A DNA stretch of 33,758 nucleotides, taken from positions 1 to 33,758 of the forward strand of contig CAZVNL010000026.1 of NCBI GenBank assembly GCA_964628055.1, given 5' to 3'. Of this stretch, positions 8,609-16,645 are shown piece by piece (position 1 is the stretch's first letter; every line of letters begins with the position of its first letter). Under the pieces are notes generated by a model. The model was given only the letters and a program-made list of their open reading frames with translations. It made no database searches and was not told the DNA's origin. The stretch is from CAZBEL01 sp964628055 (GTDB lineage: Bacteria; Fidelibacterota; Marinisomatia; Marinisomatales; TCS56). The position numbers and the translations under genes are program-made.

Positions 8609-10771
8609 TCAAAGCACAAAGCGCCAAACAAACTTGCTGAGCACAACCGTATTAGCAATTGTCCAATAATTCTCCCCGGGTTCCAGCATCTCATCAATCA
8701 CGAAATAGAAATTGGCGCCGGGTGTGGGAATCCAATTCACACGGAAGTTCAGCAACACGACCTGTTCATCATCGTTCCATTGTCCGAATATTGAGCCGAA
8801 TAAATCAGGACTCAGGGCCAGGTCCACCCGTCCGCCCAGTTCATTTACGGTGAAATGGCCGCCGGGTAGATCAATATAGTTACGAGTAAAATCTGAATTT
8901 AAACTGAGATGTTTATTCACTTGAAACGTGCTTCTGAGGGACCATTCCTTGCGTTGACCATCATAAAAGTCCCCCCATTGGTAAAAGAAAAAGCCTGACA
9001 GTGGTCGCCCTTCAAACGTAGCGAATTGCAGCTCATGGCGCGTAAACCAGTACTCCCCTTGGGGAATGGTGACACCCTCGCGAATCTCGAAGTCGGTGGT
9101 TAAATTTTCGGCGCGGCGTTGGAGGTTCCATCCGAAGAATTCTCCACTATTGGTTGTGAACCCTAACGGGCGTAATTCCGACCACAGGGACTGTAATTCA
9201 CGGGTTTGGTCATCAATATAGTAATTAAAATCAAACGGTTTGAACACGAATTGTTGAAACCAGGGCAAAAAAGCGGGTCGGGGCTTAATGCGCATGTCCA
9301 GATTAAACATTTGATAATTCACCCGACGTAGAAAACCCGTCTCCGGGTTGAACCTGGCGCTGGAGCGTTCCCAAATGGCCGAAAAATCAATCAAATCGTT
9401 GGGAAAGTCCAGAAAAATACGCTGTGCCAGACCGGTTTTATTTTCTCGATCGGAAGTATAACTCTGGGCAATTGCGCCACCCAGGGCAAAATATTTAGCA
9501 CCAAAAAGGGTTGAAGTGGAATATAGGAAATCAGCTCCGTACACGTGGTTTTGCCGACTGGGCTCCATCTTACTCACGTCCATCAACCCAAAACTGGACT
9601 GTTGCCAGAGGTCCCGTCTCCAGCGTAAAACGGTATAATTCGAAGTGGGGATCGTATCCTGACGAGCGGTTTGAATGGTCATCCCACCCAGCGTGGTTTT
9701 ACCACTCTTATCCAGTATCCGCAGGCCACCGAGGATGTGAATGGGGGAACGATCCGGAGCCAAACCGATTCGTCGGCTGTAAAACGGTCGAATGCTGTGC
9801 CCCAGACTGAAATTGAAGTAATTGCTGCCTTCCAGGAAAAATTCGCGCTTCTCGGGATAAAACAACGAAAAACGGGTGAGATTGACCTGCATGCGGTCCG
9901 ACTCCACCTGGGCAAAGTCCGTATTCAACGTAAGATTCAGTTTCATGGTGGGCGTAATTAAGTAATTGAGGTCACTACCGAAGTGACTGATTCCATGATT
10001 TCCAATCTCCGGTTCGTGTTTAATACCGCTGAGGCCGTAGGGTTTGAGTTCTATCAGGGTGACCGTGTTCACATTTTTAATTCCCAATAGCGTACCGGCC
10101 CGGGAGACCTGTTCCAACGCTGAATCTCGCGACCAGCCCTGCCACAATAATTGCTCCCGTTTATGGCGAATGTTGCGCTCAAAATTGACCCCCCAAATTT
10201 GTTCCCTGCCCATACCGAATTTTAACGTTGAAAAGGGAATTTCAAACTCGGCAAACCAACCTTCCTCCGTCACGCGGGTTTTTACATTCCAGACGCCATC
10301 CCAGGATTTATTGACGCGCTGCCCATTATTTTGCACCAAAGCGTCAAACCGGGCGCCGTTGGGATTGGTAACAAATAGGTAACCGTTGCGCAGGTCGTGG
10401 TAAGTGTCAATAATGATTTCAAAATTGTCCTCGGTGTCATAGTCGAAATCCCGTTTCATTTTTTTGGCTACGATTGTTTCAGGGTTCTGAACGTAACACC
10501 AGACTCCTATATACAACATACGTTTCCCATAGACCACCGCCACCTCGGTTCGTTCGGTGGCCGGTTGTCCTTCGTTCAATTCCCGTTGGGTAAAATCCGA
10601 AATATGTTGCGCCTGTTGCCAGACTATTTCAGATAAATTCCCGTTTAAGTTAATGGACTGGTTACTGAAGGTAGCCTGAATCACCGGGGCAGGAGAATTC
10701 TGGGTAAAAACCGGAAAAAAGAGTAAACCAAACACTAAAGGAAAGCTTACCCACCGTATCCAGTTTTTCAT
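8609..10771 (-). CDS. DUF5916 family outer-membrane-type protein with CBM9-like N-terminal domain
   Basis: This is a 720-residue exported protein. I chose the ATG at 10771, ten codons inside the longest frame, because it begins a standard signal peptide (MKNWIRWVSFPLVFGLLFFPVFTQ). After it comes a domain like carbohydrate-binding family 9, about residues 30-220 ('NGNLSEIVWQQAQHISDF', 'EVAVVYGKRMLYIGVWCY', 'GWFAEFEIPFSTLKFG'). The rest is a strand-rich region typical of DUF5916, including 'LNTDFAQVESDRMQVNLTRF', 'FFLEGSNYFNF' and 'FYSRRIGL'. It ends in alternating strands with a terminal 'FVWRFVL', as expected of a barrel. Function is unknown; a role in surface polymer handling is a guess from the N-terminal fold. 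It is divergent from comF, and its stop lies 217 nt from the decayed gene. Confidence 0.88.
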   Translation of the reverse strand: MKNWIRWVSFPLVFGLLFFPVFTQNSPAPVIQATFSNQSINLNGNLSEIVWQQAQHISDFTQRELNEGQPATERTEVAVVYGKRMLYIGVWCYVQNPETIVAKKMKRDFDYDTEDNFEIIIDTYHDLRNGYLFVTNPNGARFDALVQNNGQRVNKSWDGVWNVKTRVTEEGWFAEFEIPFSTLKFGMGREQIWGVNFERNIRHKREQLLWQGWSRDSALEQVSRAGTLLGIKNVNTVTLIELKPYGLSGIKHEPEIGNHGISHFGSDLNYLITPTMKLNLTLNTDFAQVESDRMQVNLTRFSLFYPEKREFFLEGSNYFNFSLGHSIRPFYSRRIGLAPDRSPIHILGGLRILDKSGKTTLGGMTIQTARQDTIPTSNYTVLRWRRDLWQQSSFGLMDVSKMEPSRQNHVYGADFLYSTSTLFGAKYFALGGAIAQSYTSDRENKTGLAQRIFLDFPNDLIDFSAIWERSSARFNPETGFLRRVNYQMFNLDMRIKPRPAFLPWFQQFVFKPFDFNYYIDDQTRELQSLWSELRPLGFTTNSGEFFGWNLQRRAENLTTDFEIREGVTIPQGEYWFTRHELQFATFEGRPLSGFFFYQWGDFYDGQRKEWSLRSTFQVNKHLSLNSDFTRNYIDLPGGHFTVNELGGRVDLALSPDLFGSIFGQWNDDEQVVLLNFRVNWIPTPGANFYFVIDEMLEPGENYWTIANTVVLSKFVWRFVL

Positions 10772-11146
10772 AATATTAGCGTTACCCTGTCCGAGAATCA
10801 TTCTGGGTAAAGTGCGTTCTAATTCCTACCCATGCCCGGGGATGCCTTTTGTTCGCCCCCGCTAAATTGTCCCCGCATTGTAATACTGTACAACTGCGGG
10901 AAAGTACAGGATAAATTTAGTCAATTCAACCGAAGATTGACTGATTATTTTGGATGGAAAATGAAGGTCAGGAACGCCACAACTTCTTACTGGGACTGAA
11001 TTCTCCACATCACCACCTTTGGACAGGGGCAACGATATTTCCCTGCCCGGATAATTCCACCTGCCCACGGTCTTATTTAGCCTTGGTTTTTTCCGCTGAT
11101 CCTTTTACTTTTTTTTATTAAAGTAACCGGGATTAATTACAAACCC
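10772..11146. other. Divergent intergenic region between DUF5916 gene and comF
   Basis: No convincing gene is seen. A 68-codon minus-strand frame (10862-11068) lacks a ribosome-binding site and recognisable features. A weak inverted repeat TTACTTT/AAAGTAA (11105-11111 and 11120-11126) surrounds a T-run just upstream of comF. The promoters for both flanking genes must lie here, but I cannot place them. Confidence 0.45.
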
Positions 11147-11839
11147 ATGAGCTATCTGTCGACTTTTTCCCGCCTTTGCCTGGACCTTTTATATCCCCCA
11201 CTTTGTGTTGTCTGTGCAAATCCCCTATCTCAACACACCCGTTCCATCTGTCCGTCGTGCCTGGAACAATTTGAGCCCACCAACCTGGGGAACTGGATTC
11301 ACAAAGTGCGTAACCGAGTGGGTCTGGCAAAAGCCTATTCCGCCTGGTATTTTTCCCCCACGATGCAAACGGTAATTCATTCCTTAAAATACCAGGAGCG
11401 GGCTAAATTAGGATTAGAATTAGGCCGTATGTTAGCAACCCTCCTCCCTATTGTAGAAGTTGGGCCAATGGATATATTAACGGTGGTTCCGCTCCACACG
11501 GTGAAAAACCGGGAACGAGGCTACAACCAGGCACAATGGATCGGTAAGGCACTGGCAAAAACCTGGCGTATCCCTTTCAATCCAATGCTTTTACAACGCG
11601 TGCGGTATACAGAATCCCAAACAACCTTGACCAGCGAAGAGCGAAAGAAAAACATGGCGAATGCCTTCCGTATTCGAGAACCCTTAAGGCAGCAATCTAT
11701 TGGGATAGTCGATGATGTTTTAACGACGGGATCAACCCTTTCCGCTTGTGCCCAGGCCCTTCACCGCGGAGGGGCCCGGGAGGTCATTGCCATTACCTGT
11801 GCAACACCAAAACCCAAGACAACCAAAACCGTATGTTAA
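11147..11839 (+). CDS. comF: ComF family protein (zinc-ribbon plus phosphoribosyltransferase domain)
   Basis: This 230-residue cytoplasmic protein is of the family needed for DNA uptake or linked to DNA metabolism in transformable bacteria. The biochemical role of its phosphoribosyltransferase fold is not settled. The N-terminus has paired cysteines C20xxC23 and C35xxC38, forming the expected zinc ribbon. The PRPP-binding motif is VDDVLTTGST at 188-197, and RERGYNQA (122-129) is another family hallmark. The length is normal. It is the first gene of the long plus-strand run, and its end overlaps the pgk start by 7 nt, so the two are probably translated together. Confidence 0.93.
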   Translation: MSYLSTFSRLCLDLLYPPLCVVCANPLSQHTRSICPSCLEQFEPTNLGNWIHKVRNRVGLAKAYSAWYFSPTMQTVIHSLKYQERAKLGLELGRMLATLLPIVEVGPMDILTVVPLHTVKNRERGYNQAQWIGKALAKTWRIPFNPMLLQRVRYTESQTTLTSEERKKNMANAFRIREPLRQQSIGIVDDVLTTGSTLSACAQALHRGGAREVIAITCATPKPKTTKTVC

Positions 11840-13020
11840 AAACACTTTCTTCTTTCGATCTCAAAGACCAGCGCATCCTCATGCGCGTCGATTTCAACGT
11901 GCCCCTACAAAACGGACAGGTCGCTGACGATTTCCGCATTCGCGCTGTCCTCCCCACGATCCAAATGTGTTTGCAAGCCGGGGCCTCGTTGGTCCTCATG
12001 TCCCATCTAGGGCGACCGAAAGGAAAAAAGGTGGGAGACCTTAGCCTCATCCCCGTGGGTGAAATGCTGGCTGACCTTTTGGAACGGCCCATAAAATTTT
12101 CCCACGACTGCATCAGCGAGGACGCCCAGGAAGTCTCTCTGGGACTTAGCGCCGGGGAAGTGCACCTTTTAGAGAATCTCCGCTTCCATCCCGGGGAGAC
12201 GGAGAATGATCCTAACTTCAGTTCCCAACTGGCCAAACACGGTCAGATTTTCATTAATGATGCTTTCGGGACGGCCCATCGCGCCCACGCCTCCAACGTG
12301 GGGGTTACGGCTCATTTTACCCGAAAAGGCATTGGTTCCCTCATTGAAAAAGAACTGCACTTTTTAAATCGAGCTATCCAAAACCCCCAGCAGCCTTTGG
12401 TCCTGGTATTGGGCGGGGCTAAACTGGGAACGAAACTCAAAATGATCGAGCGGTTCCTTTACGAAGCGGATACAATTCTCATCGGCGGTGGTATGGCCTT
12501 CACTTTTTTGAAAAGCCAGGGGAAAAATGTGGGGGGATCGTTGGTGGATGACACCCTCCTCTCCATTGCCCACGATATCCTGCGGTCCGCCCGGCAGAAG
12601 GGCCACGATTTACGCCTACCGAAAGACATTGTCGGCGCTCCCTCTCCAAAATCCCCCGATCAATCAAAACATTATCTCGCGGACCGGATTCCTTTCAACA
12701 TAATGGGTCTGGATATCGGTCCTCTCACCGTGAATGATTTTCGCAAAGTTATCCTAAAAGGTAAGACAATCGTCTGGAATGGTCCCATGGGGGTCTTCGA
12801 AAAGCCCGGATTTGACCTGGGGACGCGGGAAGTCGCCGAGGCGTTGGCGCAGGCTCATGCCGCTGGTGCCGTAACAATCGTCGGGGGTGGTGACACGGCG
12901 GCGGCGGTTCGTAAATATAAATTTGTGGAAAACATGTCTCATATTTCAACCGGTGGGGGGGCGTCGCTGAAACTCCTCAGCGGGGAGCGCCTACCAGCCC
13001 TGGTTGCCCTGGAGCAATAA
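11833..13020 (+). CDS. pgk: Phosphoglycerate kinase
   Basis: Phosphoglycerate kinase interconverts 1,3-bisphosphoglycerate plus ADP with 3-phosphoglycerate plus ATP in glycolysis. The 395-residue product is full length. Visible motifs are RVDFNVPLQNG near residue 17, the substrate loop SHLGRPKGKK, LLENLRFHPGE, FINDAFGTAHRAHAS, the nucleotide site GGAKLGTKLKMI, NGPMGVFE and the C-terminal GGGDTAAAVRKY. The start at 11833 (MLKTLSSFDLKDQRILMRVDF) matches the family. The frame extends further upstream, but that part is inside comF and reads as noise. tpiA follows after 2 nt, a common glycolytic pairing. Confidence 0.98.
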   Translation: MLKTLSSFDLKDQRILMRVDFNVPLQNGQVADDFRIRAVLPTIQMCLQAGASLVLMSHLGRPKGKKVGDLSLIPVGEMLADLLERPIKFSHDCISEDAQEVSLGLSAGEVHLLENLRFHPGETENDPNFSSQLAKHGQIFINDAFGTAHRAHASNVGVTAHFTRKGIGSLIEKELHFLNRAIQNPQQPLVLVLGGAKLGTKLKMIERFLYEADTILIGGGMAFTFLKSQGKNVGGSLVDDTLLSIAHDILRSARQKGHDLRLPKDIVGAPSPKSPDQSKHYLADRIPFNIMGLDIGPLTVNDFRKVILKGKTIVWNGPMGVFEKPGFDLGTREVAEALAQAHAAGAVTIVGGGDTAAAVRKYKFVENMSHISTGGGASLKLLSGERLPALVALEQ

Positions 13021-13022
13021 CC

Positions 13023-13805
13023 ATGTTAAATACCCCTATTGTTGCGGCCAACTGGAAGATGAATAAAACACCCCAGGAAGGCTACGCTTTCGTCAATAAA
13101 ATCAGGAATATGCTGTTGGATATCCATAAGGTAAAGGTTATATTCTGCCCGCCTTTTACAGCGCTTTTTCACATGAATGCCCTCCTGGAAGAAACGCCCC
13201 ACGCGTTGGGAGCCCAAAACGTTCATTGGGAACCGAAGGGAGCCTATACGGGGGAAATTGCCGTGGGTATGTTGGAAGCGTGTGGTGTGTCCTACGTGAT
13301 CGTGGGCCATTCCGAGCGGCGACACATCTTTCAGGAATTAGATGACTGGATCAACGCCAAAGTCACCGCCGTTTTAAAAGGCGGCCTCACTCCTATCCTG
13401 TGTGTGGGGGAGACCCTCCAGGAACGGGAAAGTAGCCACACGGAGAAAATCCTGGAGCGCCAACTACGGAAAGGGTTAAAAGGACTTCCGCCGGGCTCTT
13501 TGGAAAAGATCATCATTGCTTACGAACCGGTTTGGGCCATTGGAACCGGCGTCAACGCCACTTGTGAGCAGGTTAAACAGGCCCATGAAACCATACGGAA
13601 TCTCCTTCGTATGCAAGAGTCAGAGACAAAGGTTCACGCGGTACCGATCCTCTATGGCGGTTCGGTTAACGTAAGCAATGCCCGGGAACTTATTGCAACC
13701 TGGGGAGTGGACGGTTTTCTGATAGGCGGCGCCAGTTTAGAGGTATCATCGCTGGCGCGTATTATCCATATTGTAGAAAACAATTACACGAGGAAAACAT
13801 GGTAG
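13023..13805 (+). CDS. tpiA: Triosephosphate isomerase
   Basis: This enzyme interconverts dihydroxyacetone phosphate and glyceraldehyde 3-phosphate. The 260-residue product carries the catalytic residues Lys12 (NWKMNK), His96 (VGHSERR) and Glu168 (AYEPVWAIGTG). It also has the flexible loop 6 and the phosphate-binding YGGSV near the C-terminus. GGAG lies about 7 bases upstream of the ATG, inside the end of pgk. The last codons overlap the secG start by 7 nt. Confidence 0.98.
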   Translation: MLNTPIVAANWKMNKTPQEGYAFVNKIRNMLLDIHKVKVIFCPPFTALFHMNALLEETPHALGAQNVHWEPKGAYTGEIAVGMLEACGVSYVIVGHSERRHIFQELDDWINAKVTAVLKGGLTPILCVGETLQERESSHTEKILERQLRKGLKGLPPGSLEKIIIAYEPVWAIGTGVNATCEQVKQAHETIRNLLRMQESETKVHAVPILYGGSVNVSNARELIATWGVDGFLIGGASLEVSSLARIIHIVENNYTRKTW

Positions 13806-14128
13806 TCTTTTTCATTACGATCCATACATTGGTGAGTATACTGCTCATTGCGGTAATTTTGATGCAGGCCAGCCAGGGTGGGGGACTGGCGGGATCCATC
13901 GGTGGGGGCATGTCCAACGCCATCTTCGGAACTCGTGGCACGGCCACGATCCTGAGTAAAATCACTACGTGGCTGGCGGTGGCTTTCATGGCCCTGGCTA
14001 TTTTAATCAGTCTATTCACCTCCCCAACCCAAGTTGAACCGGAATCCATTTTAAAGCAACAGGCTGAGACACACCCTATTGACTTACCGCTCCCCGCAAC
14101 CAGCGAAGGAGTTAACCTCACGCAATGA
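13799..14128 (+). CDS. secG: Preprotein translocase subunit SecG
   Basis: SecG is a small inner-membrane part of the SecYEG protein-export channel. The 109-residue protein has two membrane segments (about 3-23 and 58-78). They are separated by the conserved glycine-rich loop beginning QASQGGGLAGSIGGG and containing the FGTRG segment. A hydrophilic tail follows. The ATG overlaps the tpiA end. The stop codon is only 5 nt from the next tRNA gene, so transcript processing at the tRNA 5' end probably defines the mRNA end. Confidence 0.95.
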   Translation: MVVFFITIHTLVSILLIAVILMQASQGGGLAGSIGGGMSNAIFGTRGTATILSKITTWLAVAFMALAILISLFTSPTQVEPESILKQQAETHPIDLPLPATSEGVNLTQ

Positions 14129-14133
14129 AATTT

Positions 14134-14220
14134 GCCGAAGTGGTGGAACTGGTAGACACGCTATCTTGAGGGGGTAGTGCTCGTTAGAGTGTGCGGGTTC
14201 GAGTCCCGCCTTCGGCACCA
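14134..14220 (+). tRNA. tRNA-Leu (anticodon GAG)
   Basis: This is a complete 87-nt class II tRNA. The acceptor stem GCCGAAG pairs with CTTCGGC and is followed by an encoded ACCA end. The anticodon stem CTATC/GGTAG encloses TTGAGGG, giving anticodon GAG. A long variable arm (TGCTCGTTAGAGTG) and a T-arm GCGGGTTCGAGTCCCGC are present, as expected for leucine tRNA. It sits between secG and the TPR gene on the same strand, so it is probably cut from a shared transcript. Confidence 0.97.
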
Positions 14221-14237
14221 ATAAGGAGACGCATTCG

Positions 14238-15569
14238 ATGAATAAAGCTAATCTATTAAAGGGGTTGCTGATCATTATGGTCGGTCTGGCCGCCCCCCTC
14301 CCCGCTAACCAAGCTTCCCATAAGGATACCTATAACCAGGCCAAGACCCTCCTGGACAAAGGTGATATCGACCAGGCCGAAACTCTCTTTTTAAAAGCCC
14401 TCGAAATGGATCCTACCTATACCCCGGCCATGATGGGCTTGACCACCGTCTATCTGCACCGTGGGGATATGGAGAAAACCCAGAAATATATTCGTCAGGC
14501 TATCGAGACCGAACCCGACAACATGGAGTATCGCGAGGAATTTGACCGGATCAACGAGATCAATACCTTGATGAACGACGGAATCCGGTCGATGAAATAC
14601 GGCGACTTGCAACAGGCCTTCGAGACCTATCAATTAGTCCTGGAAAAATTCCCCTTCTTTCCCTTGGCACCTTATAACATGGGGTTGGTAAAGTTCCGTG
14701 AGCATGACTATGACGCTGCCGTGGCCTATTTTAAGAAGACGCTGGAATTGAATCCCGACTACGATAAGGCGTTGAAAGCCATCGCCAACGTGGCCCGAGA
14801 TTCCTATAACGAAGCCAACAACCAATACCGCCGTGGCGATTTGGAAGGCGCTTTAAAAACCTATGAACATGTTCTGGAAATCGACCCTAATTATTACCAG
14901 GCCCATCACCAAATAGGGGTCATCCAAGCTAAGATGGGGAACGGTGACAAGGCTATCGAACACTACCAGAAGGCCCTAAACATTAACCCCAATTATTACA
15001 AGGGGTGGTTTGCCATGGGGTTAGCGAAAAAGAAGAATGGGGACTATGAAGGGGCTTTGGCGGCCTTCAACAAGGCGGTAGAGATCAATCCTGATTATTA
15101 CAAAGCCTATGGTGGCATGGGCGACATCTACTTAGAACAAAAGGCTTACGACAAGATGATTACCGTTTACGAGAAGGCGGTCAAGGTGAATCCCAAGTAC
15201 AGCAAAGGGTATTTAGGTTTGGGGATTGCGCTACGGGAGTTGGAACGCAAACAGGAGGCTGCCGAAAAAGTTGAACTGGCCGTTAAATACAAACCGAAAT
15301 ATGCCACCGCTTGGTACCACTTAGCCCGATTGTACAACGAACTCAACGATTGTGCCAACGCCCGTCGGGCCGCCTTAGAAGCCACGGAGTTGAGGTCAAA
15401 TTTCGGGGGCGGGTGGCATGAGTTGGGAATCGCCGAATGGTGTGACGGTAAAGGGAACAAAGCCGCCGCCCTTAATGCGTTGGAGCACGGGCGAAAAGAC
15501 CGCAAATGGCGGAAATCATGCGAATACGAAATCAATCGTATCAAGAACCCTGAGAAGTTCCGGGATTAA
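14238..15569 (+). CDS. Exported tetratricopeptide-repeat protein
   Basis: This 443-residue protein has a signal peptide (about 1-25, MNKANLLKGLLIIMVGLAAPLPANQA) followed by about ten TPR units covering most of the chain. The repeats are very regular in the middle ('GDYEGALAAFNKAVEINPDYYKAY', 'NGDKAIEHYQKALNINPNYYKGW'). A non-TPR linker near residue 95-110 divides an N-terminal pair of repeats from the rest. TPR arrays bind partner proteins, so a periplasmic scaffold role is likely, but the partner is unknown. The ribosome-binding site AAGGAG lies 11 nt before the ATG, right after the tRNA. Confidence 0.9.
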   Translation: MNKANLLKGLLIIMVGLAAPLPANQASHKDTYNQAKTLLDKGDIDQAETLFLKALEMDPTYTPAMMGLTTVYLHRGDMEKTQKYIRQAIETEPDNMEYREEFDRINEINTLMNDGIRSMKYGDLQQAFETYQLVLEKFPFFPLAPYNMGLVKFREHDYDAAVAYFKKTLELNPDYDKALKAIANVARDSYNEANNQYRRGDLEGALKTYEHVLEIDPNYYQAHHQIGVIQAKMGNGDKAIEHYQKALNINPNYYKGWFAMGLAKKKNGDYEGALAAFNKAVEINPDYYKAYGGMGDIYLEQKAYDKMITVYEKAVKVNPKYSKGYLGLGIALRELERKQEAAEKVELAVKYKPKYATAWYHLARLYNELNDCANARRAALEATELRSNFGGGWHELGIAEWCDGKGNKAAALNALEHGRKDRKWRKSCEYEINRIKNPEKFRD

Positions 15570-15600
15570 TTTTTCCCTTTCCCGAACGGGAGTTAACACA

Positions 15601-16284
15601 ATGATCAAAGCGGTCATTTTCGATCTGGACAATACCCTTTTGGATTTTATCAAGATGAAGCAGTATGCCGTGCGAGCAGCTATTACGGCCATGATTGAAG
15701 CCGGTTTGGAAGTCGCCGAAGAGGATGCCTACCGGGCCATTATTAACCTCTACGAAGAGAAGGGTTGGGAAAACCAGCAGGTATTCAACGACTTTCTGAA
15801 CCAAACGATCGGTCGGGTAGACAACAAAATGTTGGCAGCGGGGATTGTGGCCTACCGTCGAGCCCGGGAGGCCAATTTGTTGGTCTATCCCAATGTCCTA
15901 CGCACCCTGGTAGAATTGTTAAAAATGGGTGTCAAGTTAGCCGTGGTCTCCGACGCCCCTACGCGAGAAGCCTGGATGCGCATTTACTATCTCAACCTCC
16001 ATCACATTTTTGATATTGTGCTTACCTATGACGATACCCACGCCCGGAAACCCTCCCCCATTCCTTTTGAAATGGCCCTAAAACGGTTGGAAATAAACCC
16101 CGAGGAGGCTTTGATGGTAGGGGATTGGCCCGAACGGGATGTGGTGGGCGCCAAACAGTTGGGAATTCGCACTATCTTCGCCCGCTACGGGGATACGTTT
16201 GGCACTAAAGAATCGGGAGCTGATTGGGACATCAACAACGTGCACGAGATCGTAAATATCATTCATGAAATCAACTCTGCATAA
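15601..16284 (+). CDS. HAD superfamily hydrolase (TIGR02253-like)
   Basis: This is a 227-residue cytoplasmic phosphatase-type enzyme. Motif I is FDLDNT with Asp8 and Asp10, motif II is VVSDAPT, motif III is the lysine in ARKPSPIPF, and motif IV is VGDWPERDVVGAK. The cap, with 'AAITAMIEAGLEVAEEDAYR', resembles the TIGR02253 subfamily common in archaea and some bacteria. The substrate is unknown. The start at 15601 is supported by GGGAG upstream and by motif I beginning straight away. A longer frame upstream overlaps the TPR gene and is not credible. It overlaps acpS by 20 nt. Confidence 0.9.
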   Translation: MIKAVIFDLDNTLLDFIKMKQYAVRAAITAMIEAGLEVAEEDAYRAIINLYEEKGWENQQVFNDFLNQTIGRVDNKMLAAGIVAYRRAREANLLVYPNVLRTLVELLKMGVKLAVVSDAPTREAWMRIYYLNLHHIFDIVLTYDDTHARKPSPIPFEMALKRLEINPEEALMVGDWPERDVVGAKQLGIRTIFARYGDTFGTKESGADWDINNVHEIVNIIHEINSA

Positions 16285-16645
16285 TGTTTTCATCGGTTCC
16301 GATGTCGTTTCCGTCCAACGAATCGCCACTCTTTTAAACACTTACCCCCAACGCTTCAAACAACATATTTTCACCGACCGTGAAGTGTCTTATTGCGAAA
16401 ATCACGCTACACCCGCTATCCACTACGCCGGACGCTTTGCTGCCAAAGAAGCCGTAAAAAAAGCGTTGCTTTCTTCTGAAAAATACGTGAACATTCCGCT
16501 CTGTGAGATTGAAGTTGTCAATCGTGACGCAGGTGCTCCTCATGTCAATTTGCTATTCACTGACGCTCATCATGTGGTCTGTAAAGTGTCCATCTCCCAT
16601 ACTGCTGAGATGGCCCTTGCTTTCGCCGTGATCGAGCTTATCTAA
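16265..16645 (+). CDS. acpS: Holo-[acyl-carrier-protein] synthase
   Basis: AcpS transfers 4'-phosphopantetheine from CoA to a serine of acyl carrier protein, activating fatty acid synthesis. The 126-residue protein has the metal ligand Asp13 in IGSDVVSV and Glu62 in GRFAAKEAVKKAL. The conserved SISHT is near 109-113. The N-terminus is a few residues longer than usual before the GxD motif, but no other in-frame start is apparent. The gene begins inside the HAD gene and its stop shares one base with the next start (TAATG). Confidence 0.95.
   Translation: MKSTLHNVFIGSDVVSVQRIATLLNTYPQRFKQHIFTDREVSYCENHATPAIHYAGRFAAKEAVKKALLSSEKYVNIPLCEIEVVNRDAGAPHVNLLFTDAHHVVCKVSISHTAEMALAFAVIELI

Noticed and set aside
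10862..11068. Possible small gene (68 codons, minus strand) in the DUF5916-comF gap
   Set aside because: There is no Shine-Dalgarno, no hydrophobic or conserved pattern, and its composition looks like non-coding DNA.
11793..12236. A 147-codon minus-strand frame over pgk
   Set aside because: It lies opposite a clear pgk sequence and has an Arg/Ser-rich random composition.
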